From Chitinophaga tropicalis (GTDB lineage Bacteria > Bacteroidota > Bacteroidia > Chitinophagales > Chitinophagaceae), in the NCBI RefSeq assembly GCF_009758205.1, contig NZ_WRXN01000006.1, forward strand, positions 1 through 64,000: 64,000 nucleotides of DNA, read 5' to 3'. The notes under the pieces are model-generated. The model saw only the letters and a program-made list of their open reading frames with translations, was not told the DNA's origin and made no database searches. The position numbers and the translations under genes are program-made. Shown here one piece after another: positions 24,698 through 34,654 of the stretch (its first letter is position 1; the number at the start of each line of letters is the position of its first letter).

Positions 24698-25831
24698 ATG
24701 ACATTAATCTCCCGTGCTAATACTTTCAAAGTTCCCTTCATTACTGGAGACTTGGTACTATCTTCTAAGAAGAAAACACCTTTTGTTCCGCCAACAATCA
24801 ATTACGACGTCTCAACCTTACTTAACGATGAAGATATAAAATACTTTCCTAATGATATGGCTCAGAAAATCTATATCATCACTCCACACCTTATACTCGC
24901 GATGGCTGGTGTTGTAGCGGAAATGAAGGCATTTTTAAAAGATCTAAAAATACGCTGCAGCTATTATAATGATTTGCAACCTGAACATATTCATCAATTC
25001 CTGAAGGAGTATGATCTGCGCAAAAACTATTCTGGCTCAGCATTCTTCATGATGCTGAGCAACCATGGAGACAATAACAAACTGCAGGTCTCGCATTTCG
25101 ATTCCGGAGAATGGGATGAATTGAACACGCCCATATTCAATGACCTTAGCTCAATTGGCAGCGGATCTGAGACCTTTAATCTTTGGGCTAGTCAGGAGAT
25201 CAATTTTGAAACCACTTCTACACTTGGCAATCCTGATTATGCACTAACTGTCAGTGTTTGCCAGGCTGCTCGACTTTTAGGTATTGAACGGGTAACGCTG
25301 GCAACCATAAAGAAAGCGTGGGGTGCCGGCTATGAAGTAGCATTTTACACCGGCACGCACTTTATTAAATTAGATGAGATCGTGTATCTAATTTTTGAAT
25401 GTGCTTATGACGAGGAAGGGAATATCAGTGACCCGGTACTGACTAAAGCAATGTACTATTACTACTACCCTGAAATCCTCCGTATCACTTCTTTGGACAT
25501 ACTGGAAGCACAAGTAATAGAGAAGGGTTCACAACTAGAAATTCGAGGACAAAGAATACAGGTGGGTTATTTTGATATTCCTTCCCTGGACATAGGTATT
25601 ATCCAGTCCTCTGATAATCTGCCTGATGATCTGTCGTTTTATACAGAACGTGTTGCCGCCTCCATAGTGGTAACCCAAAAGGAGGCCGGCATTTATGACA
25701 TGGCTTTTTTTAATGAAGGGCGAGATGGGTTCGTGAAATTCCAGTCCAATGAATCCTTTACTGTATCGCTACCTACAGAAATAATGGAGAAAATGCGTGC
25801 CGGAGCAAAGAAGGCATTCCTCAAGGTGTAA
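24698..25831 (+). CDS. Ntn-hydrolase (proteasome-beta/HslV-like) domain protein
   Basis: A 377-aa protein whose first ~190 residues resemble proteasome-type N-terminal-nucleophile hydrolases: MTLISRANTFKVPFITGDLV matches the opening strands with Thr at position 2, then KIYIITPHLILAMAGVVAEM resembles the conserved 'KI..I..H...a.AG' strand-turn-helix, and LSSIGSGSETF resembles the GSGS turn. As in HslV, removal of Met1 would expose Thr2 as nucleophile. The C-terminal ~180 residues are unassigned. The gene stands alone between delimiter repeats 2 and 3, with no HslU-like ATPase nearby. The enzyme call is by motif resemblance; substrate and partners are unknown. Confidence 0.6.
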   Translation: MTLISRANTFKVPFITGDLVLSSKKKTPFVPPTINYDVSTLLNDEDIKYFPNDMAQKIYIITPHLILAMAGVVAEMKAFLKDLKIRCSYYNDLQPEHIHQFLKEYDLRKNYSGSAFFMMLSNHGDNNKLQVSHFDSGEWDELNTPIFNDLSSIGSGSETFNLWASQEINFETTSTLGNPDYALTVSVCQAARLLGIERVTLATIKKAWGAGYEVAFYTGTHFIKLDEIVYLIFECAYDEEGNISDPVLTKAMYYYYYPEILRITSLDILEAQVIEKGSQLEIRGQRIQVGYFDIPSLDIGIIQSSDNLPDDLSFYTERVAASIVVTQKEAGIYDMAFFNEGRDGFVKFQSNESFTVSLPTEIMEKMRAGAKKAFLKV

Positions 25832-26121
25832 CTAAAGATAGGTCACTTTAAATACAACCCTGGACAGAATACAACTACAGATTGGAATTGCGTCTGAATC
25901 CACCCATATATAAATGCAGGAAATGCCAGATATTATATTTTCAAAACAGGTTACTATTAAACCTGGCATTGGGGAGGCGTTAATTATAAGTAGCACCATC
26001 GCCCTTGGAGTAAAGCTCCATCTTATTCCCAATTCAGGCAATATATACCAACCTCGAACTTTTATCATACTATATTCACCGAATTTGGCTCAAACAGCTA
26101 CCAAATCCTGCATAATTTGGT
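25832..26121. other. Intergenic, no convincing gene
   Basis: A 98-codon plus-strand frame (25914-26210) crosses delimiter copy 3 and its terminator and lacks protein-like features, so it is not called. No other structure is seen in this interval. Confidence 0.35.
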
Positions 26122-26187
26122 TCGAGGTTCCGATGCCTGGGGCCGCAGAAAAGCAAAACCAGCTCATAGAGCGGGTTTTGCTTTTTA
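26122..26187 (+). repeat. Delimiter repeat copy 3 with terminator hairpin
   Basis: TCGA (26122-26125), 17 bases, CCGCA (26143-26147), then AAAGCAAAACC-...-GGGTTTTGCTTTTT with the inner loop CTCATAGAG, an intrinsic terminator for the Ntn-hydrolase-like gene. The loop CTCATAGAG recurs in copy 4 at 29870-29878, so copies 3 and 4 share the terminator as well as the motif. Confidence 0.68.
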
Positions 26188-26268
26188 AACCTATTTTGAT
26201 GAATATCTAAGATATTTGTTGTCAACCACAAAAGCATTCGAAATCAATAATAGCTTTAAGATCTGTAA

Positions 26269-26500
26269 TTACCCATCTAAGCATTTATTTTCCTTATTCT
26301 CTGTTACGCTAACTGAATTCCCATATGAAGCTTTTGTTTCAGCAATTCTTTTGATAATCGGGTTGTATGCTGCTCTATTTTCCCCAGTCTGCTCATCTTC
26401 AATTGTGAATTTCCCAATACGTCTTCAACAATAATCGTATTGCCATTCTTATAAACGGTTTTACTTCCTGTTGGTACCGTGCTAGCAAAGCCAAACACTT
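26269..26500 (-). pseudogene. Frameshifted fragment of an unknown protein
   Basis: On the minus strand a protein-like reading passes between two frames: GSKTVYKNGNTIIVEDVLG in one, then FTIEDEQTGENRAAYNPIIK and RIAETKASYGNSVSVTENKE in the other, ending at a stop at 26269-26271. A small indel near 26405 explains the shift. It has no start codon in a sensible place, so it is a truncated, frameshifted remnant. The family is unknown. Confidence 0.45.
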
Positions 26501-26579
26501 CCTGCTCTTTATTCTATATTTCTCAATAATTGCTTAATCCATTTCATGCAAGGATAGACTACTATATGATGCATTACAT

Positions 26580-26674
26580 TGTCCGGTGCCGGACAGGAAA
26601 TGGCCATTTACGGACAATTACAAGCCTATTATTAAGCATAAACAGGCTGTATCTGAATAGAAACAGCCTGTTTA
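26580..26674. terminator. Two hairpins upstream of the PadR gene
   Basis: TGTCCGGTGCCGGACA (26580-26595) is a 7-bp stem with a two-base loop. TAAACAGGCTG (26639-26649) pairs perfectly with CAGCCTGTTTA (26664-26674). Neither is followed by a long T-run in the plus direction. They may terminate transcription from the left or regulate the PadR operon; the PadR start is 53 bases further on. Confidence 0.45.
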
Positions 26675-26726
26675 ATGAGTTGGCACCGCCTTTGTACGAT
26701 AAAATAGAAACTAATAACCTGAACAT

Positions 26727-27065
26727 ATGCGCAGGACTTATTTGGGCGAATTCGAAGAAATGGTTTTACTGATGGTCGCCCTCCTTAACGGAGAAGGGTA
26801 TGGTGTAACGATAAGTGAGGCCCTCGCAGAGCATACGGGACGGATCGTTACGTTCGGCACCGTACATAACACGCTAATCCGTTTGGAAGAGAAAGGATTT
26901 GTGACATCTGAACTGGGTGGGGCCACGACCGAACGCGGGGGAAGACGTAAACGGCTATTCCGGATCACTGCTCCGGGAAGTCGGGCGCTGCAGGAAATTC
27001 AACAGCTCCGCCAAAACCTCTGGTCGTTATTACCCCCCGACATCCTTCAACCTGGTAACGTATGA
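26727..27065 (+). CDS. PadR-family transcriptional regulator
   Basis: A 112-aa winged-helix regulator: YLGEFEEMVLLMVALLNGEG, then TISEALAEHTGRIVTFGTVH and the PadR-type wing GRRKRLFRITAPGSRAL. It overlaps the following permease gene by four bases (ATGA at 27062-27065). PadR genes coupled to large FtsX/MacB-like permeases with a permease prefix domain are a recurring pair in several phyla, and the regulator probably represses the transporter gene. Confidence 0.92.
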   Translation: MRRTYLGEFEEMVLLMVALLNGEGYGVTISEALAEHTGRIVTFGTVHNTLIRLEEKGFVTSELGGATTERGGRRKRLFRITAPGSRALQEIQQLRQNLWSLLPPDILQPGNV

Positions 27066-29746
27066 AATCTCCTGTTCAACCACCGCGCTGGGCCCAGTGG
27101 TTACTCATTAGACTACATCCTGACGATACGTTGGAGGAAGTATCAGGTGATCTGGATGAGTTGTATACGTACTGGTATAAGCGTTCAGGCAAAGCCAGGG
27201 CAACACTTTATTATCTTCTGAATGTGATGTCGGTATTACCGCCATTTGTACGCAGAAGAAAAACGGATAAACAATATTATCGACAACCAGATTACCCAGC
27301 CACTTTCAGCATAAAAACCATGATGATTCAGAATTATCTAAAAATCGCATTTCGAAATTTAAAACGTCAAAAAGTATCAACCAGTATTAATATAATTGGT
27401 TTAGCCATCGGATTGGCTACCTGCATACTGATCATGCTTTATGTACAGGATGAATTATCGTATGATCGCTATAATGAGAAGGCAGACCGAATTTTCCGGG
27501 TCGGACTCAGGGCGCGGTTAAACGGTGAGGACGTTAGTGGCCCCATATTAGGTCCAAATGCTGCACGGGACTTACAACAGGAAATTCCGGAAATATTAAA
27601 AGCTACACGCCTGCTAAGAGGAGCTGAGTTTGTTAGTAACGGAACCAGTTCATTTAAAGAAGATAACCTGCTGTATGCCGACTCAAATTTTTGTGAAGTG
27701 TTCACCATTCCATTTCTGAAAGGAGATCCGAAACAGGCACTGACCGAGCCAAACACTGTGGTATTGACCGAAGAAACTGCACGGAAATACTTCGGCAATC
27801 AGAACCCGGTCGGGAAAGTCTTATTATTCAGCCGTGAAAAGACACCTCATCGAATTACAGGCGTGGTCAAAAATGTACCCGCAAACGCTCATTTCCGGTT
27901 CGATATGCTGGTTTCTTCACCTGGTTATGATGAGCAGCATATAGGATGGATATATAGCATAAACTATTACACCTACGTGGTTCTGCCTGAGAAATACAAT
28001 TATAAAGAGTTAGAGGCTAAAATTAGCCGGCTGGCTGAAAAACAGATTGGCGGTGAATTAGAGGGATTTCTACACCTTACGCTGAAACAATTTCGTGAGA
28101 AGGGTGATGATTTCGGGGTTTTTCTTCAGCCACTCACTAGTATTCATTTACATTCCCCATTCGGCGGAAATGAGTTAACCCCAGGGGGAAACATGCTATA
28201 CGTATATGTGCTTCTGGCCATTGCGGCCTTTATGTTACTGATAGCTTGCGTGAACTTCATGAACCTCGCGACGGCCACGGCAGTACGGCGTTCGCGCGAG
28301 ATAGGGGTACGTAAAGTATTAGGGTCGGTAAAAGGGCAATTGCAACAACAGTTTTTGATCGAATCGGTTCTGCTGGCGATTGCAGCACTGATAGTCGGCT
28401 TGCTGATTGTAGGCCTGTCTTTGCCCTTCTTTAATCAGTTAACTGGCAAGATACTTACGTTGAGTTTACTAACCAACGCATTCGTAGCCACTGGTTTGGT
28501 GGTAGGAACTGTGTTGGTAGGCCTGTTGGCAGGTAGTTATCCGGCTTTTTACCTGTCTTCGTTTAAGCCTGTCGTGATCTTGAAAGGGCGGATCACAGCT
28601 GGACGCGGAAACTTTAATCTGCGAAGTGGTTTGGTAGCGTTTCAATTTTTTGTCACCATTTCAATGATTATTGCCACCGTTACCGCAGATCGGCAACTAC
28701 GTTACATGCAAAGGCAGAAAATTGGTTTCAATCGTGAACAAGTGCTGATCGTTCATAACACACAAATGCTTAGCGATAACGAAACCTTGTTTCGGGATAA
28801 GATTATCCAGTCTCCGTTGGTAGTCACGGGAAGTATTTCAGGACAGGTACCCATTGGAAATTCGGCCCATGATAACAGTCCCATAATGTCCAGAGAAAAT
28901 CCTGATAAAGCAGTAATGAGCCGATTCTATAAAGTAGATAATGATTATATTCCTACGTTGGGGATGCATGTGGTGCAGGGACGTAATTTTTCTAAAAATC
29001 TCTCTACCGATTCCTCAGCTGTTATTTTGAATGAAACAGCTGTACGGGCCTTAGGTTGGCAGCAGAACCCGATCGGAAGAGAACTGATTGGTCACATTGA
29101 TGATAATGGTGTGAAAACATATTACAGGGTTATTGGCGTCGTAAGCGACTTCCATTTTGAATCCCTACGTCAGAAAATCGGGCCTTTAGCCATGTTCCTG
29201 GGTGGGAATTCAGGCAATATTCTAATCAAAACGCGTCCTGGTAAACTTCCACAGTTTCTCGCATCACTGAAACAGCAGTGGGAGTCATTTTCACCCGCAG
29301 CACCTTTCTCCTATTCGTTTTTAGATGACCGGTTTAAACAGGTTTATATCGGCGAGCAAAAGATAGAACAGGTATTGACCCTCTTTTCTGGCCTGACTAT
29401 CTTTATTGCCTGCCTGGGGTTATTCGGATTGGCGACCTTCACTGCAGAACAGCGGACAAAAGAGATTGGCGTTCGGAAAGTATTGGGTGCATCTGCCGGT
29501 AGTGTTGTAACGCTGCTTTCCCTGGATTTTCTAAAACCTATTGTGATAGCGCTAGCGATGGCTTCCCCAGTGGCCTGGTGGGGTATGAATCAATGGTTGA
29601 AGGAATTTGCCTATAAGGTTACGGTTGACTGGTGGTTTTTTGCACTGGCAGGATTGCTGGCAATCGGAATTGCTTTGCTGACGGTGAGTTTTCAAAGTAT
29701 CAAAGCCGCGCTGACAAATCCTATAAAAAGCTTACGCAGTGAATAG
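27062..29746 (+). CDS. ADOP-type ABC transporter permease (MacB/FtsX-like)
   Basis: An 894-aa permease. Residues 1-90 form the permease prefix domain (WAQWLLIRLHPDDTLEEVSG to YLLNVMSVLPPFVRRR). The rest is a duplicated MacB/FtsX unit: a transmembrane helix near 110-130, a periplasmic MacB_PCD domain, three helices at about 375-510 (FtsX domain with RRSREIGVRKVLGSVKGQL), a second periplasmic domain, and a final FtsX domain with TKEIGVRKVLGASAGSVVTL. No ATPase gene is adjacent, as usual for this orphan permease family. The substrate is unknown; an export or envelope-stress role is likely. The initiating ATG overlaps the PadR stop. Confidence 0.93.
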   Translation: MKSPVQPPRWAQWLLIRLHPDDTLEEVSGDLDELYTYWYKRSGKARATLYYLLNVMSVLPPFVRRRKTDKQYYRQPDYPATFSIKTMMIQNYLKIAFRNLKRQKVSTSINIIGLAIGLATCILIMLYVQDELSYDRYNEKADRIFRVGLRARLNGEDVSGPILGPNAARDLQQEIPEILKATRLLRGAEFVSNGTSSFKEDNLLYADSNFCEVFTIPFLKGDPKQALTEPNTVVLTEETARKYFGNQNPVGKVLLFSREKTPHRITGVVKNVPANAHFRFDMLVSSPGYDEQHIGWIYSINYYTYVVLPEKYNYKELEAKISRLAEKQIGGELEGFLHLTLKQFREKGDDFGVFLQPLTSIHLHSPFGGNELTPGGNMLYVYVLLAIAAFMLLIACVNFMNLATATAVRRSREIGVRKVLGSVKGQLQQQFLIESVLLAIAALIVGLLIVGLSLPFFNQLTGKILTLSLLTNAFVATGLVVGTVLVGLLAGSYPAFYLSSFKPVVILKGRITAGRGNFNLRSGLVAFQFFVTISMIIATVTADRQLRYMQRQKIGFNREQVLIVHNTQMLSDNETLFRDKIIQSPLVVTGSISGQVPIGNSAHDNSPIMSRENPDKAVMSRFYKVDNDYIPTLGMHVVQGRNFSKNLSTDSSAVILNETAVRALGWQQNPIGRELIGHIDDNGVKTYYRVIGVVSDFHFESLRQKIGPLAMFLGGNSGNILIKTRPGKLPQFLASLKQQWESFSPAAPFSYSFLDDRFKQVYIGEQKIEQVLTLFSGLTIFIACLGLFGLATFTAEQRTKEIGVRKVLGASAGSVVTLLSLDFLKPIVIALAMASPVAWWGMNQWLKEFAYKVTVDWWFFALAGLLAIGIALLTVSFQSIKAALTNPIKSLRSE

Positions 29747-29829
29747 TACATTCATCTGGTTAACCCTTTATTTCTGAAATAAATTTTGCTTAAATAATTG
29801 AATTTGATACAAATCATCTGCAAACTGGT
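29747..29829. other. Short intergenic stretch after the permease
   Basis: AT-rich spacer leading into delimiter copy 4; the last 20 bases (ATACAAATCATCTGCAAAC) resemble the sequence before copy 5 (ATAAATCATCTATAAAC), so the repeat extends further upstream in these two copies. Confidence 0.5.
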
Positions 29830-29896
29830 TCGAACTTTGTCCCCGATAGCCCGCAAAAAAGCAAGACCCGCTCATAGAGTGGGTCTTGCTTTTTTA
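29830..29896 (+). repeat. Delimiter repeat copy 4 with terminator hairpin
   Basis: TCGA (29830-29833), 17 bases, CCGCA (29851-29855), then AAAAAGCAAGACCC-...-GGGTCTTGCTTTTTT with the loop GCTCATAGAGT, a strong intrinsic terminator for the PadR-permease operon. The core CGAACTTTGTCCCCGATAGC is close to copy 5 (CGAAAGTTGTCCCTCGTAGC). Confidence 0.8.
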
Positions 29897-30052
29897 TACA
29901 TAATCATGAACCCCTAACTTGTTTGTTTTCAACTACATTTAAGGGATCAATGGATCAATACCAAAAGTTGTGGAGCAAGTTGTGGATCAAGTTGAAACTT
30001 AAGTTCGAAATCAATTGAATTTTCTAATGTAGCAATTCCCTGTTAATGTTAA

Positions 30053-31132
30053 TTAACTTTTTAGCAGTGCAAATAAGCTCGTGTTGATATACAATATTTC
30101 CTTCCACACACGCCTGGATTCTAATATCCCGATCTCTTCCAATCCTTTCAGATATTTAGATGCAGTAATTCTTGATACACCTAATCGCTCAATCACATAT
30201 TCAATTCTACAATAAGGCTGTTCAAATAATAGCTCTACCAACTCCTTATCATATAGCTTTTCAGCCTCAAGTTTTATTTTCTCCTGTGTGGCAATAAATA
30301 ACCTATTAATCTCTTTAATCTGATTAAAGGTTTGCTTTGCAGTTTGCTCGATTCCGTTCAGGATATAAAGAATCCATTCTTCCCATTCTCCACTTATGCG
30401 CACTTTCTGCAACAGTCTGTAATAGTCAGATTTATTCTTTATTATGAAATCACTCAGGTATAATATCGGACTATCAATCATTCCATGAATGATCAAATAA
30501 AGCACATTGATGATTCTTCCGGTGCGACCATTACCATCATAGAAGGGATGAATACTTTCAAACTGATAATGTTGCACTGCCAGTTTAATAAGGGGAGAAA
30601 GATCGTCTTTATCATTTAAATATTCTTCCAGGTTTTTCATCAGATTAAGGATTGTATCATAGTCATCAGGGGGAGTGTAAATAACTTCTCCTGTAGCTCC
30701 ATTACGCAATGCTGTTCCTGGTAATTTTCGTATACCGGCATTATTCTCTTCCAGCTTTTGTTGAATACTGACAATTGAATTGGTGTTTAAAAATCCCTTC
30801 TGCCTGATAAAACTGAATCCATATAAAACTGCTTCCCGATAGCGAAGCACCTCCTTCGTTGCCGGATCAACTAAGGATGTATCGGCAGATAATGCCTGAT
30901 AAAGTTTATCCTGAGTTGTAATAACATTTTCAATCTCTGAACTAGCACTTGCTTCTTTTAAGATAACTGCATTGAGCAAGATATTGGGGTTGGGTAAAAT
31001 ATTGGCCAATCCTTTTAATTCTGCTAAAGCCACTGATGAATTAACCAATTGCCTTAATATAGGCAGGGTTTCTATCACCGTTCTTTGTGGAGGCAGTGGA
31101 ATAAGATCATTATATGGCTTATCAGGTTTCAT
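30053..31132 (-). CDS. Fic family protein (probable AMP transferase)
   Basis: A 359-aa class II Fic protein. The Fic_N part carries an inhibitory motif SSEIEN (S64, E68, N69 fit the S/T-xxx-E-G/N rule), so activity should be auto-inhibited in cis. The catalytic loop is HPFYDGNGRTGR (195-206), matching the HPFx(D/E)GNGRxxR consensus with all residues. A C-terminal winged helix (about 290-359; CRIEYVIERLGVSRITASKY) suggests DNA binding or autoregulation. The usual reaction is transfer of AMP from ATP to a target hydroxyl. It is transcribed on the minus strand, convergent with the permease operon, and sits between delimiter copies 4 and 5. Confidence 0.95.
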   Translation of the reverse strand: MKPDKPYNDLIPLPPQRTVIETLPILRQLVNSSVALAELKGLANILPNPNILLNAVILKEASASSEIENVITTQDKLYQALSADTSLVDPATKEVLRYREAVLYGFSFIRQKGFLNTNSIVSIQQKLEENNAGIRKLPGTALRNGATGEVIYTPPDDYDTILNLMKNLEEYLNDKDDLSPLIKLAVQHYQFESIHPFYDGNGRTGRIINVLYLIIHGMIDSPILYLSDFIIKNKSDYYRLLQKVRISGEWEEWILYILNGIEQTAKQTFNQIKEINRLFIATQEKIKLEAEKLYDKELVELLFEQPYCRIEYVIERLGVSRITASKYLKGLEEIGILESRRVWKEILYINTSLFALLKS

Positions 31133-31447
31133 ACATAGAAATTATACATGAGGCAATTGTCATGTAAAGATAATTCACTTTTTTATACATGACAACAATT
31201 GGGCAAAGAAAAATTACATTTAAACAATTCATTATCAATAATATAATACTATTATCAGGTGCAGATATAGTGTAGCCAGTCGCTGATATTTTTGGAAGGT
31301 GATTTGGCAACACTGATGTTTCGATATCAAACCATGCATCCCCCCAGTGTGTAAATGAAATTTGATCGTTATCTGGCTTTCAAGAGATTTTTAATTTCAT
31401 TTCACCAATAAAGTTGTGAATCTTAGATAAATCATCTATAAACAAGT
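31133..31447. other. Upstream region of the Fic gene
   Basis: No gene is seen. The part nearest the Fic start is AT-rich and must contain its promoter on the minus strand; the remainder runs into delimiter copy 5. A 63-codon minus-strand frame at 31122-31313 is not convincing. Confidence 0.4.
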
Positions 31448-31520
31448 TCGAAAGTTGTCCCTCGTAGCCCGCAGGAAAATTTAAAAAGCCTTCAAATCTT
31501 TGGATTTGAAGGCTTTTTAA
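31448..31520 (+). repeat. Delimiter repeat copy 5 with terminator hairpin
   Basis: TCGA (31448-31451), 17 bases, CCGCA (31469-31473), then AAAAAGCCTTCAAATC-TTTG-GATTTGAAGGCTTTTT, a perfect intrinsic terminator. There is no plus-strand gene upstream for it to terminate (Fic is on the minus strand), which supports the view that the unit moves or is retained as a whole rather than being just a gene's own terminator. Confidence 0.78.
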
Positions 31521-31647
31521 GTTCAAAGAATTTCTCTTAATTTTTATTTCTTTACTCTATAAAATTAATTGTCAATTATTTATGGAGTCGAAATGCCTTG
31601 TTCCTCATTTATTTTACCTCAAAAAACAAGTCAAATGAATATCAGTA
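31521..31647. other. Intergenic, nothing identified
   Basis: AT-rich spacer between delimiter copy 5 and the frameshifted CBM48-like gene. No reading frame or structure is supported. Confidence 0.35.
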
Positions 31648-32009
31648 TCATTCAAACTCCTTGATAACGTAACGATAGCCATATCCACTGTAAAAAATAA
31701 CTTTGTTGACATTGCTTTTGGCATCAGTTAGTTTGCATCAACCCTAAAGGCAAATTCATAGAATCCTTTACCTTTTACATATACTTCTTTAACAGGCAAC
31801 TTCAAATACCACCTATTCTGTCTTGCACCAAACCTCATTTTCCAGAGAGCATTCTTCTGCACCCAATTATTAAAATTTCCGCTGACATATACGCTTTGGG
31901 TAGCGTTACCTGCATAAGTAAATTCGATTTCATCACCAGTGATGGTATATCCACTTTGACTATTTTGGAAAAAGAAAGGCATTATGAGACAGAAAATTAA
32001 AAGCTTCAT
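31648..32009 (-). pseudogene. Secreted CBM48/AMPK-glycogen-binding-like protein, frameshifted
   Basis: Starts with a signal peptide (MKLLIFCLIMPFFFQNSQSG) followed by a glycogen-binding-like fold (EFTYAGNATQSVYVSGNFNN, W near 48, then RWYLKLPVKEV and YEFAFRVDAN). The frame stops at 31728, but after a one-base shift near 31731 the reading resumes as LTDAKSNVNKVIFYSGYGYR and ends at 31648-31650, the expected length of the family. So the gene is probably broken by a single missing base, or this is a sequencing error. Such secreted domains bind starch-like glucans; a carrier role is possible. Confidence 0.7.
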
Positions 32010-32228
32010 TGTAATATTTCTTTATTCATTTTAGAAAAAAAATTACCTGCGCTACATTTGTATCTCAATAAATGATTGCCTGAAGGTTTTTTATTGTGGA
32101 TGATCAATGCGTGGTCTTGTCTCGAATGGTTTTGACTGTCAAAGGGTATACAAATAAACTTCCACGATAGAAAAATTACGATGAAGTTTACGAAGTTTTA
32201 TTAATTGCCTGCTATTTTCAAACGTCTT
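32010..32228. other. Intergenic, no gene
   Basis: A short AT-rich stretch between the CBM48-like gene start and the end of the aldo/keto reductase gene. It may hold the promoter of the CBM48-like gene on the minus strand; nothing else is visible. Confidence 0.35.
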
Positions 32229-33062
32229 TTAAACATGATAAATTAGCCCACTACCTTTATCTAACGATTTGATAGTTATCATATCTTCGGAAGACAACTC
32301 AAAGTCAAATACATTGAAATTTTCATTTATCCTTTTCAAATTTGCTGATTTCGGAATAACCACGACTTCTTTTTGAATTAACCATCGTAGAGCCACTTGG
32401 GCAATGCTCTTATTATATTTGCTTGAAAGCGCTTTTAAAAGTTCATTATTAAAAATATTGTTTTTACCCTGGGCAAAGGGAGCCCATGACTCCAACTGGA
32501 TGCCTTGAAATTTCAAAGCTTTCTGCATTTCTGTTTTTTGGGAAAATGGATGTGTCTCCACTTGATTAACTGCTGGTATCACACTATGCTGCTTAAGTAA
32601 ATTCTGAATCTGATTCATATTGAAATTACTTACACCTATAGCCCTTACTTTACCTTCTTTATATAATTCTTCCATTGCTGTCCAGGAGGAATTTATGTCT
32701 CCCTGCGGGATATGGATCAGGTACAGATCAATATAGTCAAGCCCCAATTTTTTTAGTGATGCTTCAAAGGTGCGCTTTGCTTTTTCATACCCTTGATCCA
32801 CTGGCAAAAATTTTGTGGTCACAAAGATCTCTTCTCGTTTGACATTACTTTTTTTGATCGCTCTACCCACCGATTCCTCATTATAGTATGCCGCAGCTGT
32901 GTCGATCAGTCTGTAGCCGATATTTAAAGCATTCAGCACAGAATGCTCACACTCTAAACCGTCTCGAAGCAAGTAAGTACCAAAACCAAGCAGCGGCATT
33001 CTTATGCCGTTATTTAATGTTATGTTCATCACTTTATAACTATCTGAATGCTGTTTTCCCAT
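32229..33062 (-). CDS. Aldo/keto reductase
   Basis: A 277-aa NADPH-dependent aldo/keto reductase. Family blocks are present in order: GFGTYLLRDG, DTAAAYYNEESVGRAI with catalytic Asp and Tyr, Lys in VTTKFLP, the His in LIHIPQG, SNFN and IPKSANLKRINENF. The conserved domain begins at Met13 (ATG near 33024-33026), so the true start may be there; the upstream ATG (33060-33062) adds 12 residues. It is AT-rich, unlike the next aldo/keto reductase, so the two have different histories. The physiological substrate is unknown. Confidence 0.93.
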   Translation of the reverse strand: MGKQHSDSYKVMNITLNNGIRMPLLGFGTYLLRDGLECEHSVLNALNIGYRLIDTAAAYYNEESVGRAIKKSNVKREEIFVTTKFLPVDQGYEKAKRTFEASLKKLGLDYIDLYLIHIPQGDINSSWTAMEELYKEGKVRAIGVSNFNMNQIQNLLKQHSVIPAVNQVETHPFSQKTEMQKALKFQGIQLESWAPFAQGKNNIFNNELLKALSSKYNKSIAQVALRWLIQKEVVVIPKSANLKRINENFNVFDFELSSEDMITIKSLDKGSGLIYHV

Positions 33063-33078
33063 AAGTTTTTAATGGCGT

Positions 33079-34329
<1,251 letters not shown>

Positions 34330-34333
<4 letters not shown>

Positions 34334-34569
34334 TAAAGGCACTGGACACGGGATTAGGATATGCCAGGACCGATAAATTGGTGATACTCCAGATTACCCA
34401 TCAGGGGCGCAACAGAGAACAAAAAGAAAAGATGTATGCCACCATGTGCAAGAGGCTGGAAGAGATCGGCATTCCCCCCACTGACCTGATTATTTCATTG
34501 AGTGAGAATACCAAAGAGGATTGGTCATTTGGACCAGGCAGAGCTCAGTTCCTGACAGGCGAACTTTAA
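34330..34569 (+). pseudogene. C-terminal fragment of a tautomerase-family protein
   Basis: Read from 34330 the frame gives LIKALDTGLGYARTDKLVIL, QITHQGRNREQKEKMYATM and RLEEIGIPPTDLIISLSENT, then EDWSFGPGRAQF, the 3' two thirds of a ~130-aa tautomerase. The N-terminal part with the catalytic Pro1 is absent. It abuts the hydrolase remnant at 34333. A short open frame beginning at a TTG (34378) exists but would not include the active site. Confidence 0.72.
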
Positions 34570-34654
34570 AATAATCGTTCATAGTAAAACCGCATTTTAT
34601 TAATTTGACATAAATATCGTTTGGTCATAGATAAAATAAAACCGATTATAAGTT

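Noticed and set aside
25914..26210. A 98-codon plus-strand frame
   Set aside because: It runs through delimiter copy 3 and its terminator and has no protein-like blocks.
21240..31473. Delimiter motifs as tRNA 3' ends (GGTTCGA ... CCGCA)
   Set aside because: The distance from TTCGA to the acceptor-like CCG is five bases too long for a T-arm plus acceptor, and no tRNA body precedes any copy.
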